Shown here: positions 37,701-49,043 of the stretch, one piece after another
Position numbering within the stretch: position 1 is the stretch's first letter
How the letters are laid out: every line of letters starts with the position of its first letter
Assembly: GCF_964340395.1 (NCBI RefSeq)
Contig: NC_135564.1
Location: 7,501 to 71,500, forward strand
Direction: 5' to 3'
Origin: Glandiceps talaboti
Lineage: Eukaryota; Hemichordata; Enteropneusta; Spengelidae
DNA length: 64,000 nt
The notes under the pieces: generated by a model
Told to the model about the DNA's origin: nothing
The model's input: the letters and a program-made list of their open reading frames with translations, nothing else
Databases searched by the model: none
Position numbers and translations under genes: made by a program

Positions 37701-40454
37701 CACTGAATAGTTGTCAATATTTAAATAGTTTACTACTAGCAAAAATGTATATTTTAGTCATTCCTCAAAATAACTTTAAAATTGGAATTTGACAAACTTG
37801 TCCTATCTTTTCAGAAAAACGCCGCCATAGACTTGGCGCCAGAGTAAGTAAAACAATTTACGTCTTTAACAATCCATCCTCTTTAATTAATTTATCTATT
37901 AAATAATAGCTAAAGCTGGAGTGATAAAGTATTTCGATTATTGATCAATTTATAGATTTTGTATGCGTTCTTCTGATATTATTTTTTCTATCCCATTGTA
38001 GGATGAGCTTGGAGATGACATCGGTACGTATCTCCCTTTGTTCATCATTTTCTGCATTCAAAAGGTTGACAGATTTGTCCATTATTTATAAACGATTTCT
38101 TTCTTTTTTCGCAGAAAAACGTCGCCACAGACTTGGGGCAAGAGTAAGTCTTTAATCCCTTCTCTGTTGGCTAATATTAAATTGTGACTATATGACTAAG
38201 TGTGGCAGAAGAAACTCACAAGTAGCTTGTAGACAAATATTTGATTTTTTATGACACGTCAGTTCCAGTTGCAATATTAGCTTCATCCTCAGTTTAGTGA
38301 TGGTCTACAACTAGTTTATGATTACTTCAAAGGTTGTTATTTTGTTCGTCTGTTAATCTCGATTATTTTCACAATCATAAGCCACATGTGTTGTACTAGA
38401 CTAAGAAATCCATCTTATATGAGAATCCATTATTGAATGTAGTAACGTATTAACCTTTGCTTTCATCATTTTAGGATGACTATCAAGATTACACTGGTAA
38501 GAATGTATAATTCTCTCACAAATCTACTATTAACTGAATATAAATAATTGAGATTTGATTGAAATGATTTCCATGCAAATCAATGTAATTGTAATTATTA
38601 ATAACCTGGTTTATTACGCTATTATTTTTGTATCAGAAAAACGCCGCCACAGACTCGGAGCGAGGGTAAGGCAACCGTCCTCCTGGACTAGCTTGTTTGC
38701 AAAGGTTTAGTTTCACGCATTTCAATATCCGTATAGCTTTGTTGTTGCTCTTCAATTATAACAGTCATGGTCTTATAACTTCGACGAAATGTTTGTCAGG
38801 GTCATACTATAAAATGGGTTAGTTTTATAAATGGAGAGCATCAACGTAATCCGTTTAATGCCAGCCACAGTAATTCTCAAGCTCTTATGCCTCTTTAGAA
38901 AGCGTTAAGATGCTATGTTAAAGAGGGTATGTGATTTGACAATGATGTGACTCAGGCTGTCATAATTGGCCGTTAAAAGATGGTATGTGATTTGACGATA
39001 ATGTGACTCAGGCTGCCAGAGTAGGGAACTTGCTATCCAGATTGAGCATGCTCAGACGCAAAGGACTGGCATTATCTGTGGTTATCGTAATACATAATCT
39101 GGAGCTACCGATAAACTACCCCCCCCCCCCCATGGTCAGGGTAACTATGAATTGATTATTTGTGGTTACAAACAATGTAAAACTATTGTTTATAATACTA
39201 TTTGATTAGTGTTTATTATCACATTTCCAATGATGCAACATTCAATATGGCAGGTTTGCAAGTTCCCTATTGTGCCGTTAATGATTAGTCCATAACCTTT
39301 TTTTCGTTCTATTAAAAGGATGACTTAATGGATGACATGGGTAAGAAACACACTTAAATTTGTTATGATTCAAAACAATATAATTTATGCAATAGTTGCA
39401 ACGTTTCACTATTTCCGTTAAACTTTGCCTATTGAAAAATGCATCTAGTATATCCAATCCTTACATGAAATGTTATGATTCAATCATCATTCTGATTAGG
39501 CGAATTACATTTGTTATTGGTTGTTGATGATATACATTGGTATGATATTAGTCTGAAAGACCCAGTCGTTGGTCCGCATGTGCAACCACTTGCTACTTGT
39601 GAACCTTTCTCCATACCTATGAATATTGACGGTACAATTATATTATCCAACTGTACATGTTATCTCCTTTTCAGAAAAACGACGCCATAGACTTGGTGCC
39701 AGGGTGGGTAATATAGAAAATAAATATATTTCTATTCTACAACTTGATAAAAGAGCGATTTTTTTAATCCAGCTTCAACAGGAACGTAGATACTTATCTT
39801 GAATAATCATTCATATTCATACTCATATTCATACTCATATATTATCACCATGAGAATTTATTTTGAATTTTTTAAATATTTTCATCGATCCTGAATTTCG
39901 ACAAGAGGTCACGTGAGTATACGAATGACAGAGATTTTCGCCTTAAGTTTGTAATCATTATGTGTCTTACTGTCATTTGTTTATTTCCATTCATCCATAA
40001 CCATCGTTGACTGCAGGATGAACTAGGTAAGTTGTTGGCAATGTATATTCATATATCTAATGCACCATTTCATTGAATTGTTTGTAGCTATAGATATCCT
40101 GTGACATTAACAAACACAAACATTGCTATTCAATAGCGATCACTATTCCGCCATGTTCACATAATCTTGTTTAGTTTCGTGTAGAACTTTTCCCATTCCT
40201 CTGATAAGATAGACCAATAAAGCATCCCACACGTCCAATGGGCTAAGATCAAATCAGACTTACACTTCTTGTCTCACACTCTCAGACTGTCAGGACCTGG
40301 TAATAATACGTATCTACTCATATCAAACTAACAGCTTTGTTTCGTTTTGTTTTATTTCCGCCAGAGAGACGGGATTTTCCTAATGCCAGGGTAAGTTTAT
40401 GAGTACTCAAACCATATTAATAACTTTGTTAGTCTCATCTATCGCTAACATTAT

Positions 40455-40529
<75 letters not shown>

Positions 40530-40536
40530 GGCAGGC

Positions 40537-40581
<45 letters not shown>

Positions 40582-41983
40582 TTGTGAGGGAAAACATCTA
40601 AATCTCAAAATGGGCCTTTCTTATTGTATTAATTGACTTCAGTTAATGCCAAATATATGTGGGTGAATCTACACACGGTCTAAACAATAAGAATAATAAG
40701 TAATACAGTATTACTATCAAGAATATTCACCTGTGATCCAAGTCAATATCAATGATGTGCTTACTTCTCAAGTCAATTACATGATTATCAATCATTTATT
40801 GAACTCTGATTGCGTTTATCTATTTAAATTTCATCTGATACGATGCTCCATCTCAAAGGATGTCCAGAACTACGAAGATTTTGGTAAGTGCAATTGAATT
40901 TGTAGAAAAATGAGAACACAAATATGTGTATGTCATTCTAGGTACGAAACATTTATTAGTTAGAGTTTGGTTTAAATCTTTATATTTGATTATTATACAT
41001 ATTTTATCAATTTGTTGTCGTATATTCTGTTTATCTGTCGATACGGTAACGAAGGACATCTTTTCAAAATTTCCAATTTTAACTTGTAGCCAGTGTACAG
41101 AGGAAAAAAAACGATATCTTATCAAGTAATTACAAACTTGAACCAATGTCATTATCAAATATTAAAAGACCAACTTAAATATAATTTCATTTTTTCTTAT
41201 TTTTTTCAGTCAAACGCCGTCATCGTCTTGGAGTAAGGGTAAACATTAATTCATTTACATTTCTTATTGTTAACGCCAAGATTTGAGTACACATATATCA
41301 TGACATATTTTTTGAAAAATGCTTATTATTTATATCGCCTTAATGTAAATATACATCGTCCTATAAGCTCTTCCGAGTCCAAGCAAATTTATCTTATGCT
41401 ACTCAGATATCTTGTTAATTTAAACATTTCTTTCTATATCTTTACAATTTGTTTTGTTTTATTCATCAAGGAAGAAGAAAGACAGATTGAAGGTAACGTA
41501 TCACGTGATAACCTTACTTAGATTATTACGCTATAGTTCGAGAGAAATCAACCATGGATATATATATCACTAATGTATCCATGAAGCAGCGATTATATGT
41601 TTATTCGAATGGAGCCTCGGTAGATGTAATTTTTCATTAAATTTCGTTAATGTTTTCCCAAGATTAATTTTTTTCTTAAAATAGTTTAATCCTTCTGATT
41701 ACGTCGATTATCGTTGATGATACTATACTGACTCGATGTCTGGGTTCATTTTGACAACTCCATTAAAGTGTACAATAGTTGACATGATATAGACTAGTTT
41801 TATTTGAACTGAACTGTGCATTCAGACGTCAATTTTATTATTGCATTCATACTGATTCCATGAATGAAATGAAACATAATATTCATGGACCAGTTGACAA
41901 CAACTACGGCGACATATATATATTCAAATTTTTGTTCTTTTTTTTTTACAGAGAGAGGATCCTTTCCTAAAATGAAATTCTAA
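34768..41983 (+). CDS. Secreted repeat-peptide precursor assembled from 20 alternating microexons
   Basis: Unrecognised family; predicted 196 residues. Exons: 34768-34866 (signal peptide; MRYNMQFVSLIVLAIIFVLA, TYSTLSSA, then ELQER), 35550-35571, 35713-35741, 36266-36278, 36677-36705, 36889-36910, 37167-37195, 37657-37678, 37815-37843, 38002-38023, 38115-38143, 38475-38496, 38637-38665, 39319-39340, 39675-39703, 40017-40026, 40365-40390, 40859-40883, 41210-41238, 41471-41492, 41952-41983 (TAA). After exon 1, even exons are acidic (22 nt; variants 13, 10, 25) and run phase 0 to 1. Odd exons are basic (29 nt; one 26) and run phase 1 to 0. All 20 introns are GT-AG. Acidic parts: EERDDDF, DDDI, NELEDEI, DDFMDDI, DELGDDI, DDYQDYT, DDLMDDM, DEL, DVQNYEDF, EEERQIE. 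Basic parts: EKRRHRLGAR seven times, ERRDFPNAR, VKRRHRLGVR, ERGSFPKMKF. KR/KRR sites suggest convertase processing to multiple peptides, as in neuropeptide or cationic antimicrobial precursors. That role is inference. Confidence 0.85.
36955..37106. repeat. (ACAA)n/(ACAT)n microsatellite in microexon-gene intron
   Basis: A compound tetranucleotide repeat between the 22-nt exon at 36,889 and the 29-nt exon at 37,167. Its open frames on both strands are repeat artefacts. Confidence 0.96.
40457..40580. repeat. (CAGA)n microsatellite in microexon-gene intron
   Basis: About 30 tetranucleotide units just downstream of the 26-nt exon at 40,365-40,390. Confidence 0.96.
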
Positions 41984-42310
41984 ATAGCAACATTGTGAGT
42001 ACATAAACACCTTATGGATATTTGCTTTATATTTGTTTCCAGATTGAACTCGTGCAACGGATTCCACAATATTTCATTCTCTCATATTAGATATTTTGCA
42101 TGCTGTATAAAACTGTACGTTTTAGGTTAGTGGCTGTGTGAAATGATAATTATACTATTCAACACAGTACTCGTGTTAATGAAAGACACACAAGTTCTGT
42201 GTTCTTTTGTTTTCTGCACTTCCAATCAGTTTCTACTTTCACAAACTCAACACTGATGTATGAAATTTAACGGATGTAGTTTTAAAATAATAACCATGTA
42301 AAATTATTTA

Positions 42311-42452
42311 AGCAATAAACCACCCCTGGGGATGGTATACCAAGAGGTTTTGACCAGTGAACGAAATATATGCAAGAGCGATAGCGAGTGCATATATTGA
42401 GTTCACTGGTCAATACCGAGTGGTATACCATTCCCAGGGGTGGTTTATCGCT
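42311..42452. repeat. 142-bp imperfect palindrome (hairpin) with poly(A) signal
   Basis: 42,311-42,380 is the inverted copy of 42,383-42,452, with about ten mismatches over 70 bp. Outer arms are agc(a/g)ataaaccacccctggg and inner arms ttgaccagtgaac. The left arm contains AATAAA at 42,314-42,319, about 330 bases after the microexon gene stop and the best poly(A) signal there. It is probably a foldback transposable element reused as the 3' end. Confidence 0.85.
42314..42319 (+). terminator. Poly(A) signal of the microexon gene
   Basis: AATAAA located in the left arm of the palindrome, about 331 bases 3' of the TAA stop. Candidate only; no transcript evidence. Confidence 0.5.
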
Positions 42453-43111
42453 ATTATATCATACCAGTATATTGAAAATATCGGAAACAAGATAAGACGC
42501 AACATTTTCTGGTTTCATTTGCGCCCCATCCCTGCACGGACTACAACGTTCTAGACGAACAGTGAACATCAAAATTTGGACGCGTGCCAACTGTGCATTA
42601 TCGCTCATTTTAGACGCGCTAGTTCGATGTCTAGACCAATCAGATCTCTCGATTTGCGCCATCAATATACCGGTATAATATAATAAAGAGTATAGTAATG
42701 TCACGGTTAAGTCGTGGAGTCAAACATATCATAACACTACAAATAACGCGATTCAGTATGCAGATAAAATCAGACAAGTCTGACTCAATGGATTATATGT
42801 CACCAAATTCCTCTGATTAAACGAAATATACAAAATATACATTTCACCAAGTATAGCCCTAGTCACTGAATACAAATGTATATACATTTCACTGGGCACC
42901 GCTTTCTGTGTTCTATTGATGTCATTGCCGATTTCCAACGCTAATATTCCAAGGATCACTTCTCATGAGTTCATAGAAGCATAAAACCCCCTTTCAAATA
43001 AGTATCGTATTTGTATAAAACTACTGATATGATATACGATGAAAACATATAATTATGCTTTTGTCACTCTAGTTAACATTAAAGGTCAAGAAAAGATTTG
43101 ACGCATTTCCA

Positions 43112-43125
43112 CCACTAGAGGGCGG
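43112..43125 (+). promoter_or_regulatory. CTCF-like core motif
   Basis: CCACTAGAGGGCGG fits the conserved bilaterian CTCF core. It lies about 0.8 kb past the 3' end of the microexon gene, in otherwise unremarkable sequence (42,453-43,300). Confidence 0.35.
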
Positions 43126-43362
43126 ACAGATCAACGGACGGAGTCGGCATCTTGTCTTCCACGTTGCTATTTAATAATAGCCAATTTACAAGTTGGATTT
43201 AACGAAACTATCGGCATTTTGTTGGTTTTTCTGACTTCGAATGTATACCATAATGATTACTAAAGAAACATAAACATACAACTAGACTGCAATCTGTTTT
43301 ATATTGTGTGTTTTGTAATATATGGTTGATAGCTTTAGTCTGCATTTTTCTTCTTCATCTTC

Positions 43363-43744
<382 letters not shown>

Positions 43745-43774
43745 TTGGTGATGGATAACTAGTTTAGTGGTGCG

Positions 43775-44235
43775 TCATCTCCTGAGTTTTTTAGTCTGAC
43801 GAATTTCCGCTGTATACCACTTTGTATTCGGCCGAATGGTTGTTATGCGCTTCTTAACAGGTGCGTGTTTGTCGAGAAGACTGGCAAGGTTGGAGTTAAA
43901 GGTTGCTATTGCAGATTGTACATCAGATGGTGTTTGCTGAAACTCATGGATAGCAGCAATATCACTGGTGAAGTCATTGACGGAGATGGATGACAAAGTA
44001 CGATAGACAACGTGGCGTCTTTAAAGTGGTCGTTTATGAAGCAATACAGTGGCTTGTACTGGCAGATGATCAGAAAGGGGCTGACAATCAATAGAGATGG
44101 AATCAATAATATCATCTGAATTTGTGATAATTAGATAATCAAGGGTGTGAATCATCCAAACGTACCTCAAGAGACATGTAAAATGTTCATAGAGATTTTT
44201 GTTGAGCCAGACTATGAAATGTAGCAATGTTAGTA
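43775..44235 (-). pseudogene. LINE fragment, endonuclease C-terminus and linker
   Basis: Minus strand: HTLDYLIITNSDDIIDSISI and DCQPLSDHLPVQATV (end of an apurinic-type endonuclease, SDH motif), then after a frameshift NSNLASLLDKHAPVKKRITT and IRPNTKWYTAEIRQTKKLRR (linker before RT). Dead copy, not host. Confidence 0.87.
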
Positions 44236-45540
44236 AGATGTTTGACGAGCCAGATTGTGTTATGTTTCAGTTTAACTGACCTCTATGAATAGCTCTTTCT
44301 GAATTTCTGTAGGTAAAAGGAGTTAGCGAAAAGTCCAATGAGATAACCATAAGATTTGTGAACAGAATTTACAATGTTATATAAATATATATTTTTATCT
44401 TGCTTTATTATGTGCATAAATACTACAGTCTCATCTCTAAGCAGCATCACTAACATCAAAATTTACTATATTTACTAAACAATTATACAGCTTATAATAA
44501 AATAATCTCATTTTTTTAAATTTTCTAATTATTTTGAAAGACGTACAAGAAAGTGTTTTAACAATTCACTATGATATAGTAACAATTTTTGTGAAATGTG
44601 TATCGGTGGTCTACAATTAATAATAATTTAATTGTATGGTTAATATCAATGCATGGTCTCTTAAGACTTAACGATTGAGTGCATGTTATCCGTAAGACAT
44701 CTTGACAACAAATTTTCGATCACTCCGATTACAATATCAGGTTTAAGAAATGGCTTTATTTTTGCCATAAGTCTGTGAATATATAAACATTAATAGTGCG
44801 AAGTTCAATCATTCCTTATTATTTATCATATATGACCAAAAGTCTTTTATTTTTGTACTCCATACATTTCCAAATCAACGTGTTTTCATCACAGGGGATA
44901 TTGCAACTGGATATAATCATCGGCATTTTGTCTGTATTCAGCAAAAAAACTAATAACAAGACTGTCAACAGTATGATACTTTGTATCACGTTGATATTTC
45001 ACTCTTTAGAACTGTTGAGTAACATGGATGTGACTTTTTTTCGAATATAACTTCTCAACACTACAAACATTATTTACTTTGGAAACACAGACGACATTGC
45101 TACGGGAGATCATAATCGACAAAATAATTGAATTTAGAAGGGGAGAAGCAGAAATATTCGCCTAGAAGATTGGGAAGATTTAGTTTAGAACATTTTAGAT
45201 TTTGTTAGAACACTTTAGTTCATTGCTTGCCACCAATATTTTGGTTGGAATTCCTTATTACAATTGACCCCTGCAGTCGAAATTGCCTAAAGAAATCATA
45301 AGAATCACTAAAGCTCTAAATTTATCATCGCCGTTGGAATTTGATATTGTTTGAATAAACGACAACGGGTCAGACTTTCTTGGACAGAACGAATAGGATA
45401 GGTTTGGTTGTGGGCCCTGGTGCATCATCTCGAAGATTAGATGTCCAATGACAACAATAAGCAACAATGTTCTCAGGTGGTAATGAAATGACACTAAATT
45501 CAAATGTGAATGCAACGCACTCTGACAGAGTTTTCTATGT
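44236..45540. other. Intergenic AT-rich sequence
   Basis: No exon, repeat array or motif that I can support. Short open frames lack splice or codon evidence. Confidence 0.5.
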
Positions 45541-45544
45541 CATC

Positions 45545-45545
<1 letters not shown>

Positions 45546-45596
<51 letters not shown>

Positions 45597-45635
45597 GCTG
45601 TTGCTGTTGCTGTTGTTGTTGTTGTTGTTGTTGTT

Positions 45636-45676
<41 letters not shown>
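45546..45676. repeat. (GTT)n microsatellite
   Basis: Trinucleotide repeat with a few GCT and ATT variants. Poly-Cys and poly-Thr frames on the two strands are artefacts. Confidence 0.97.
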
Positions 45677-45994
45677 GGGAGATTGGTGATGCTCACGACA
45701 TGATTTCAATGTTGGTATTAAGCTAAACCCGCCGGGTATCATCTCAAAACATTGTCTTGGTTTAGTATATAAATCCTTCAACCATCTTCTATGCAGTCAA
45801 ACATCCCTTGAAGTGAATAGTTAATGTGTGGCACTCCTAGTACACGTGTTCATACAAGTGGCTGCCAAAGAACTATGTCAAGCTACACAACTTTGTGCAA
45901 TCTTGGCGGTTTGTTCATATCTTAGGATTTTGACTGACACAGTACAATAACAGCATCGGAAACCAGCTATGAACAACTTTCAAACGTCCTTTTA

Positions 45995-46153
45995 CTATAG
46001 TTCTGACCTCTGTCGTCTTTTTAGCATCATCAACCTTTGATGTCTTGAACAAGGTGAGTATGGACTGCCTGGTCTTCTTGGAGCCCGTCGCTTTCTGAAG
46101 TGCGCCTTCATTCTCCGCTCTTCCGTCGGCAATTTGTTGTTGTTTACTTCCTC
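45995..46153 (-). CDS. Candidate last exon (basic cytoplasmic tail) of gene 2
   Basis: Minus strand acceptor gtgtttctag is followed in phase 0 by 52 codons and TAG. It reads EEVNNNKLPTEERRMKAHF, RKRRAPRRPGSPYSP, then RHQRLMMLKRRQRSEL. The gene 2 transmembrane exon (53,437) ends in phase 0, so it could join here across a 7.3-kb intron. In another frame the same DNA reads GSKKTRQSILTLFKTSK. The two readings compete and neither is proven. Confidence 0.3.
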   Translation of the reverse strand, partial: EEVNNNKLPTEERRMKAHFRKRRAPRRPGSPYSPCSRHQRLMMLKRRQRSEL

Positions 46154-46899
46154 CTAGAAACACAAAAATGCCAAATTAGGTGGTCATTCAGAAATTGAAT
46201 GCCATCATAGGTAGTCAACTAATAATTGTATTGGATTCAATTCATAGACCAGACTTGTGCGTTTTTCTGAAGAATAACTTCCGTAAGTATACTTAGGCGG
46301 AAAAAGCTAATTGTGTGTTTCCGTTAACACGGCCTAAGGGACCGGTCAGTTTTCTCGGCCTGGGGGGGGGGGGCGGTGGATTGGTAGGGGGGGTCATGCT
46401 GTTTTGAAAATTGTGGAAGGGGGGGGTCATTGTGTTTTAGATTGTGATGGAAGAAAAAATCCTTTCTACAATGGCATATAGCCTTGTCTGAAATGTGGTA
46501 CATGTCAATATTTGTTCTTGTCCCTGTTTCTTACATGAATTCTTTAACATTACTTATTAGTTCAAACCTAACTATACATATTCATATACATTGTACATGT
46601 ACTGGTATTACCTAGCTACCACACTAGTTACAGAACATGTCATGTAAATGCTTGGCTGTTTCACAATCAATGCTTCACTTATATTGCAGTTTGGGGCAAA
46701 AGTGAACTTGAAGGTTTCGTAATGGTAATTTTCATAGATAGTTTATAAATGAAGTTAATCTAAATTGTTCTACTCGTCATGCTATTGACACTACAAATCA
46801 CCACATCTCATCAGATTCCAGTTACTATTATACACTAGGTATGACCACCTAAAGTTCTCTAACATACCGGTGACTTTATTATACATGCAATATTAATGC

Positions 46900-47765
46900 C
46901 CCTATATACTAATGTTACGTGTCCATTTTATGTGATATGAGAAACTCATTTAAAAAACGTTTTACGTTTGCTTTTCGAAGCTTGGAAATATTACCTCAAA
47001 GGTTATGAATAACCTAAACATTGCCATAGTATCTCAAGCAAAACACTCCAGATCTGCCAGGGGGAAAACCCCAAGGACTCCCTCACCCCCAGAGGTCACT
47101 CATACATTCAACCAACAATCAGATGCACCAACAACCTTTTTACTGTCATAATGGTATTAAACTTTTCTTAAATATTTTCACCCTCTTCTAATTTGATATG
47201 ATAGTCTTTTCAAGATCTGAAACGTTTGCCAAGATAGTCTAAAATTGCCTTAAACTCCAAATCTCCCCTACCAATGATACTACCATTATATATGCGCTGA
47301 CCTTTAGTACATGTATATAATGATGCCATTTAAACTTTTTATGAACATATTTCAACCCTTAGTGTAAGTTATAAAGAATAGTTTCTGATACTTGCTGTCT
47401 TGTAAAGCATAGATTAAGTTATTGCTTGAAAGGGTCTGAATGGCCTAAATATTGGCTTTAAGAGTAAAAATCCTCCAGGGTTTCGAGAGGGAGACCCCTC
47501 AGACCCCCCCCCCACATGAGGTGGACATATCCCAGTCTCAAGCTCTTCCCCTCTTACTGTCAAGATGCTATCAAAGTATATTTCAAAAGTATTTCAACCC
47601 TATGTAGTTGCTTTTAACATGTTGGTGTTGTCTTGTAAGGCTTGGAAATTATTGTCTGAAAGGGTCTGAATAGTCTCAAAATTGACTTTTCAGAGTTAAA
47701 AACCTCCAGGGCTTCTAGGGGGAGACCCCCTAGGACCCCCATAAGAGATGTACATATTCCTCTTC
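46900..47765. repeat. Diverged repeat family with ctccagg/ggggagacccc motif
   Basis: Three related copies centred at 47,045, 47,471 and 47,706 share '(a)aaaacctccagg...(c/t)agggggagacccc(c)ta(g)gaccccc' followed by 'agatg-acatattcc'. Preceding sequence (ggtctgaat-g-cctaaa-attg) is also shared by the latter two. G-runs at 46,362-46,430 lie upstream. Confidence 0.6.
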
Positions 47766-47805
47766 TCATTACCTTCCGTAAGGAAGGTTATAATATACCG
47801 ATGAA

Positions 47806-47844
<39 letters not shown>

Positions 47845-47995
47845 TGTCTGTATCACGATTTCCGAATAAACTACTGCATCAATTCAAACGAAATTTCATA
47901 GACATATTCTGTAGGGTAATGGCCAGAACTGATTAGGTTTTGGTAATAATCCGATGAATATTAATGACAAATTTGAGTAATTAATCGATCGAACG

Positions 47996-48227
47996 AGTAT
48001 AAAGTTGGCATCAGATTCAGATTCAGATATCATTATCTTATGAACATTATATTGAGCATCAGATGGCCTCAGATCCGAAGACACCCAATGGATCAAACCT
48101 GAAATAATACCGTTAAGACTACAGGGAAGGATTCTGCTTCATTGCCGTCGGGTGTAATCAGATCTGAGGCTATCTGACGCTCAATATGACGCTCCCTGAA
48201 TCTGAATCTGACGCCAACTTTATACTC
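47996..48227. mobile_element. Foldback element (232-bp inverted repeat)
   Basis: The left arm gagtataaagttggc-tcagattc is matched by its inverted copy ending at 48,227. A second arm segment, atattgagc-tcagat-gcctcagat, also pairs, with a small indel between. About 60 bp of each arm is >90% complementary. Non-coding MITE or hairpin element. Confidence 0.75.
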
Positions 48228-48229
48228 AT

Positions 48230-49040
48230 GCCACATAGCTCTACACTGAGAAAGACTCTGTTTTCAGATGTTTCATACGTGCCAAACTTATTTTGTGTTT
48301 CCCTTGGATCTGCACTCTGCATTGGCTGGACAAACACGAGAAAAGAGAAGACCGAGGCAGGGTATTTAAATGATTCAAACTCACCAGAAAACAATTTTGT
48401 TTTCTTGGCCTTAAAATAGGTTTACGATGAGCGCAGAGTTCACAAACAGGTGAAATATTTATCATCGTTTCAATTTCGTCAAATATGGACTTATCATTTT
48501 CAAATTTCACACACTAATGCGCAGATGAATAAAGAGAAATCGTGTCTTTTGAGATTTGCGATTAGAATTTTAGGAACCGTCTCCTTTTTACCGTGTTCTT
48601 TTCCGATTTCTCTCGATAACAAACTACCGCTGTTTGTTGCAAGGCTTGTACATAATCATTTATCTAGCTCTGTATCTCAGGATATAAATACACTCTCACA
48701 TATTTATCAAGTGTAATAATCTATAATTTATACCCAAATCATGTGTGTGGTCAAAATATGGAAAATAGACCATGCCTCGCCGAGCCTACGAAGATTTCGC
48801 GACAATGTATCAATAATGGTGACCTATACATTGACATATATAATTAGTGTACAGTGAGGGCGCGTCACTCAACAAAATCTTGACAATTTGTAGGGGGATC
48901 ACGAAAGCCGAGTGAAGTCGAGGATGGCAAGCTTTCCTGTGCTGAGAATAGGAGGCGTGGCGGGCATTTCAACAAAATTTTTGACAACTAACTTTCATTG
49001 GGACTTGACGAATCACAGATATAGAGCTAAATTTCTTGCA
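48230..49040. other. Unassigned sequence upstream of the LINE 3' tail
   Basis: Within the putative long last intron of gene 2 (or intergenic). No supported exon. Overlapping 74-89-codon frames on both strands share no domain signature. Confidence 0.45.
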
Positions 49041-49043
49041 TAA

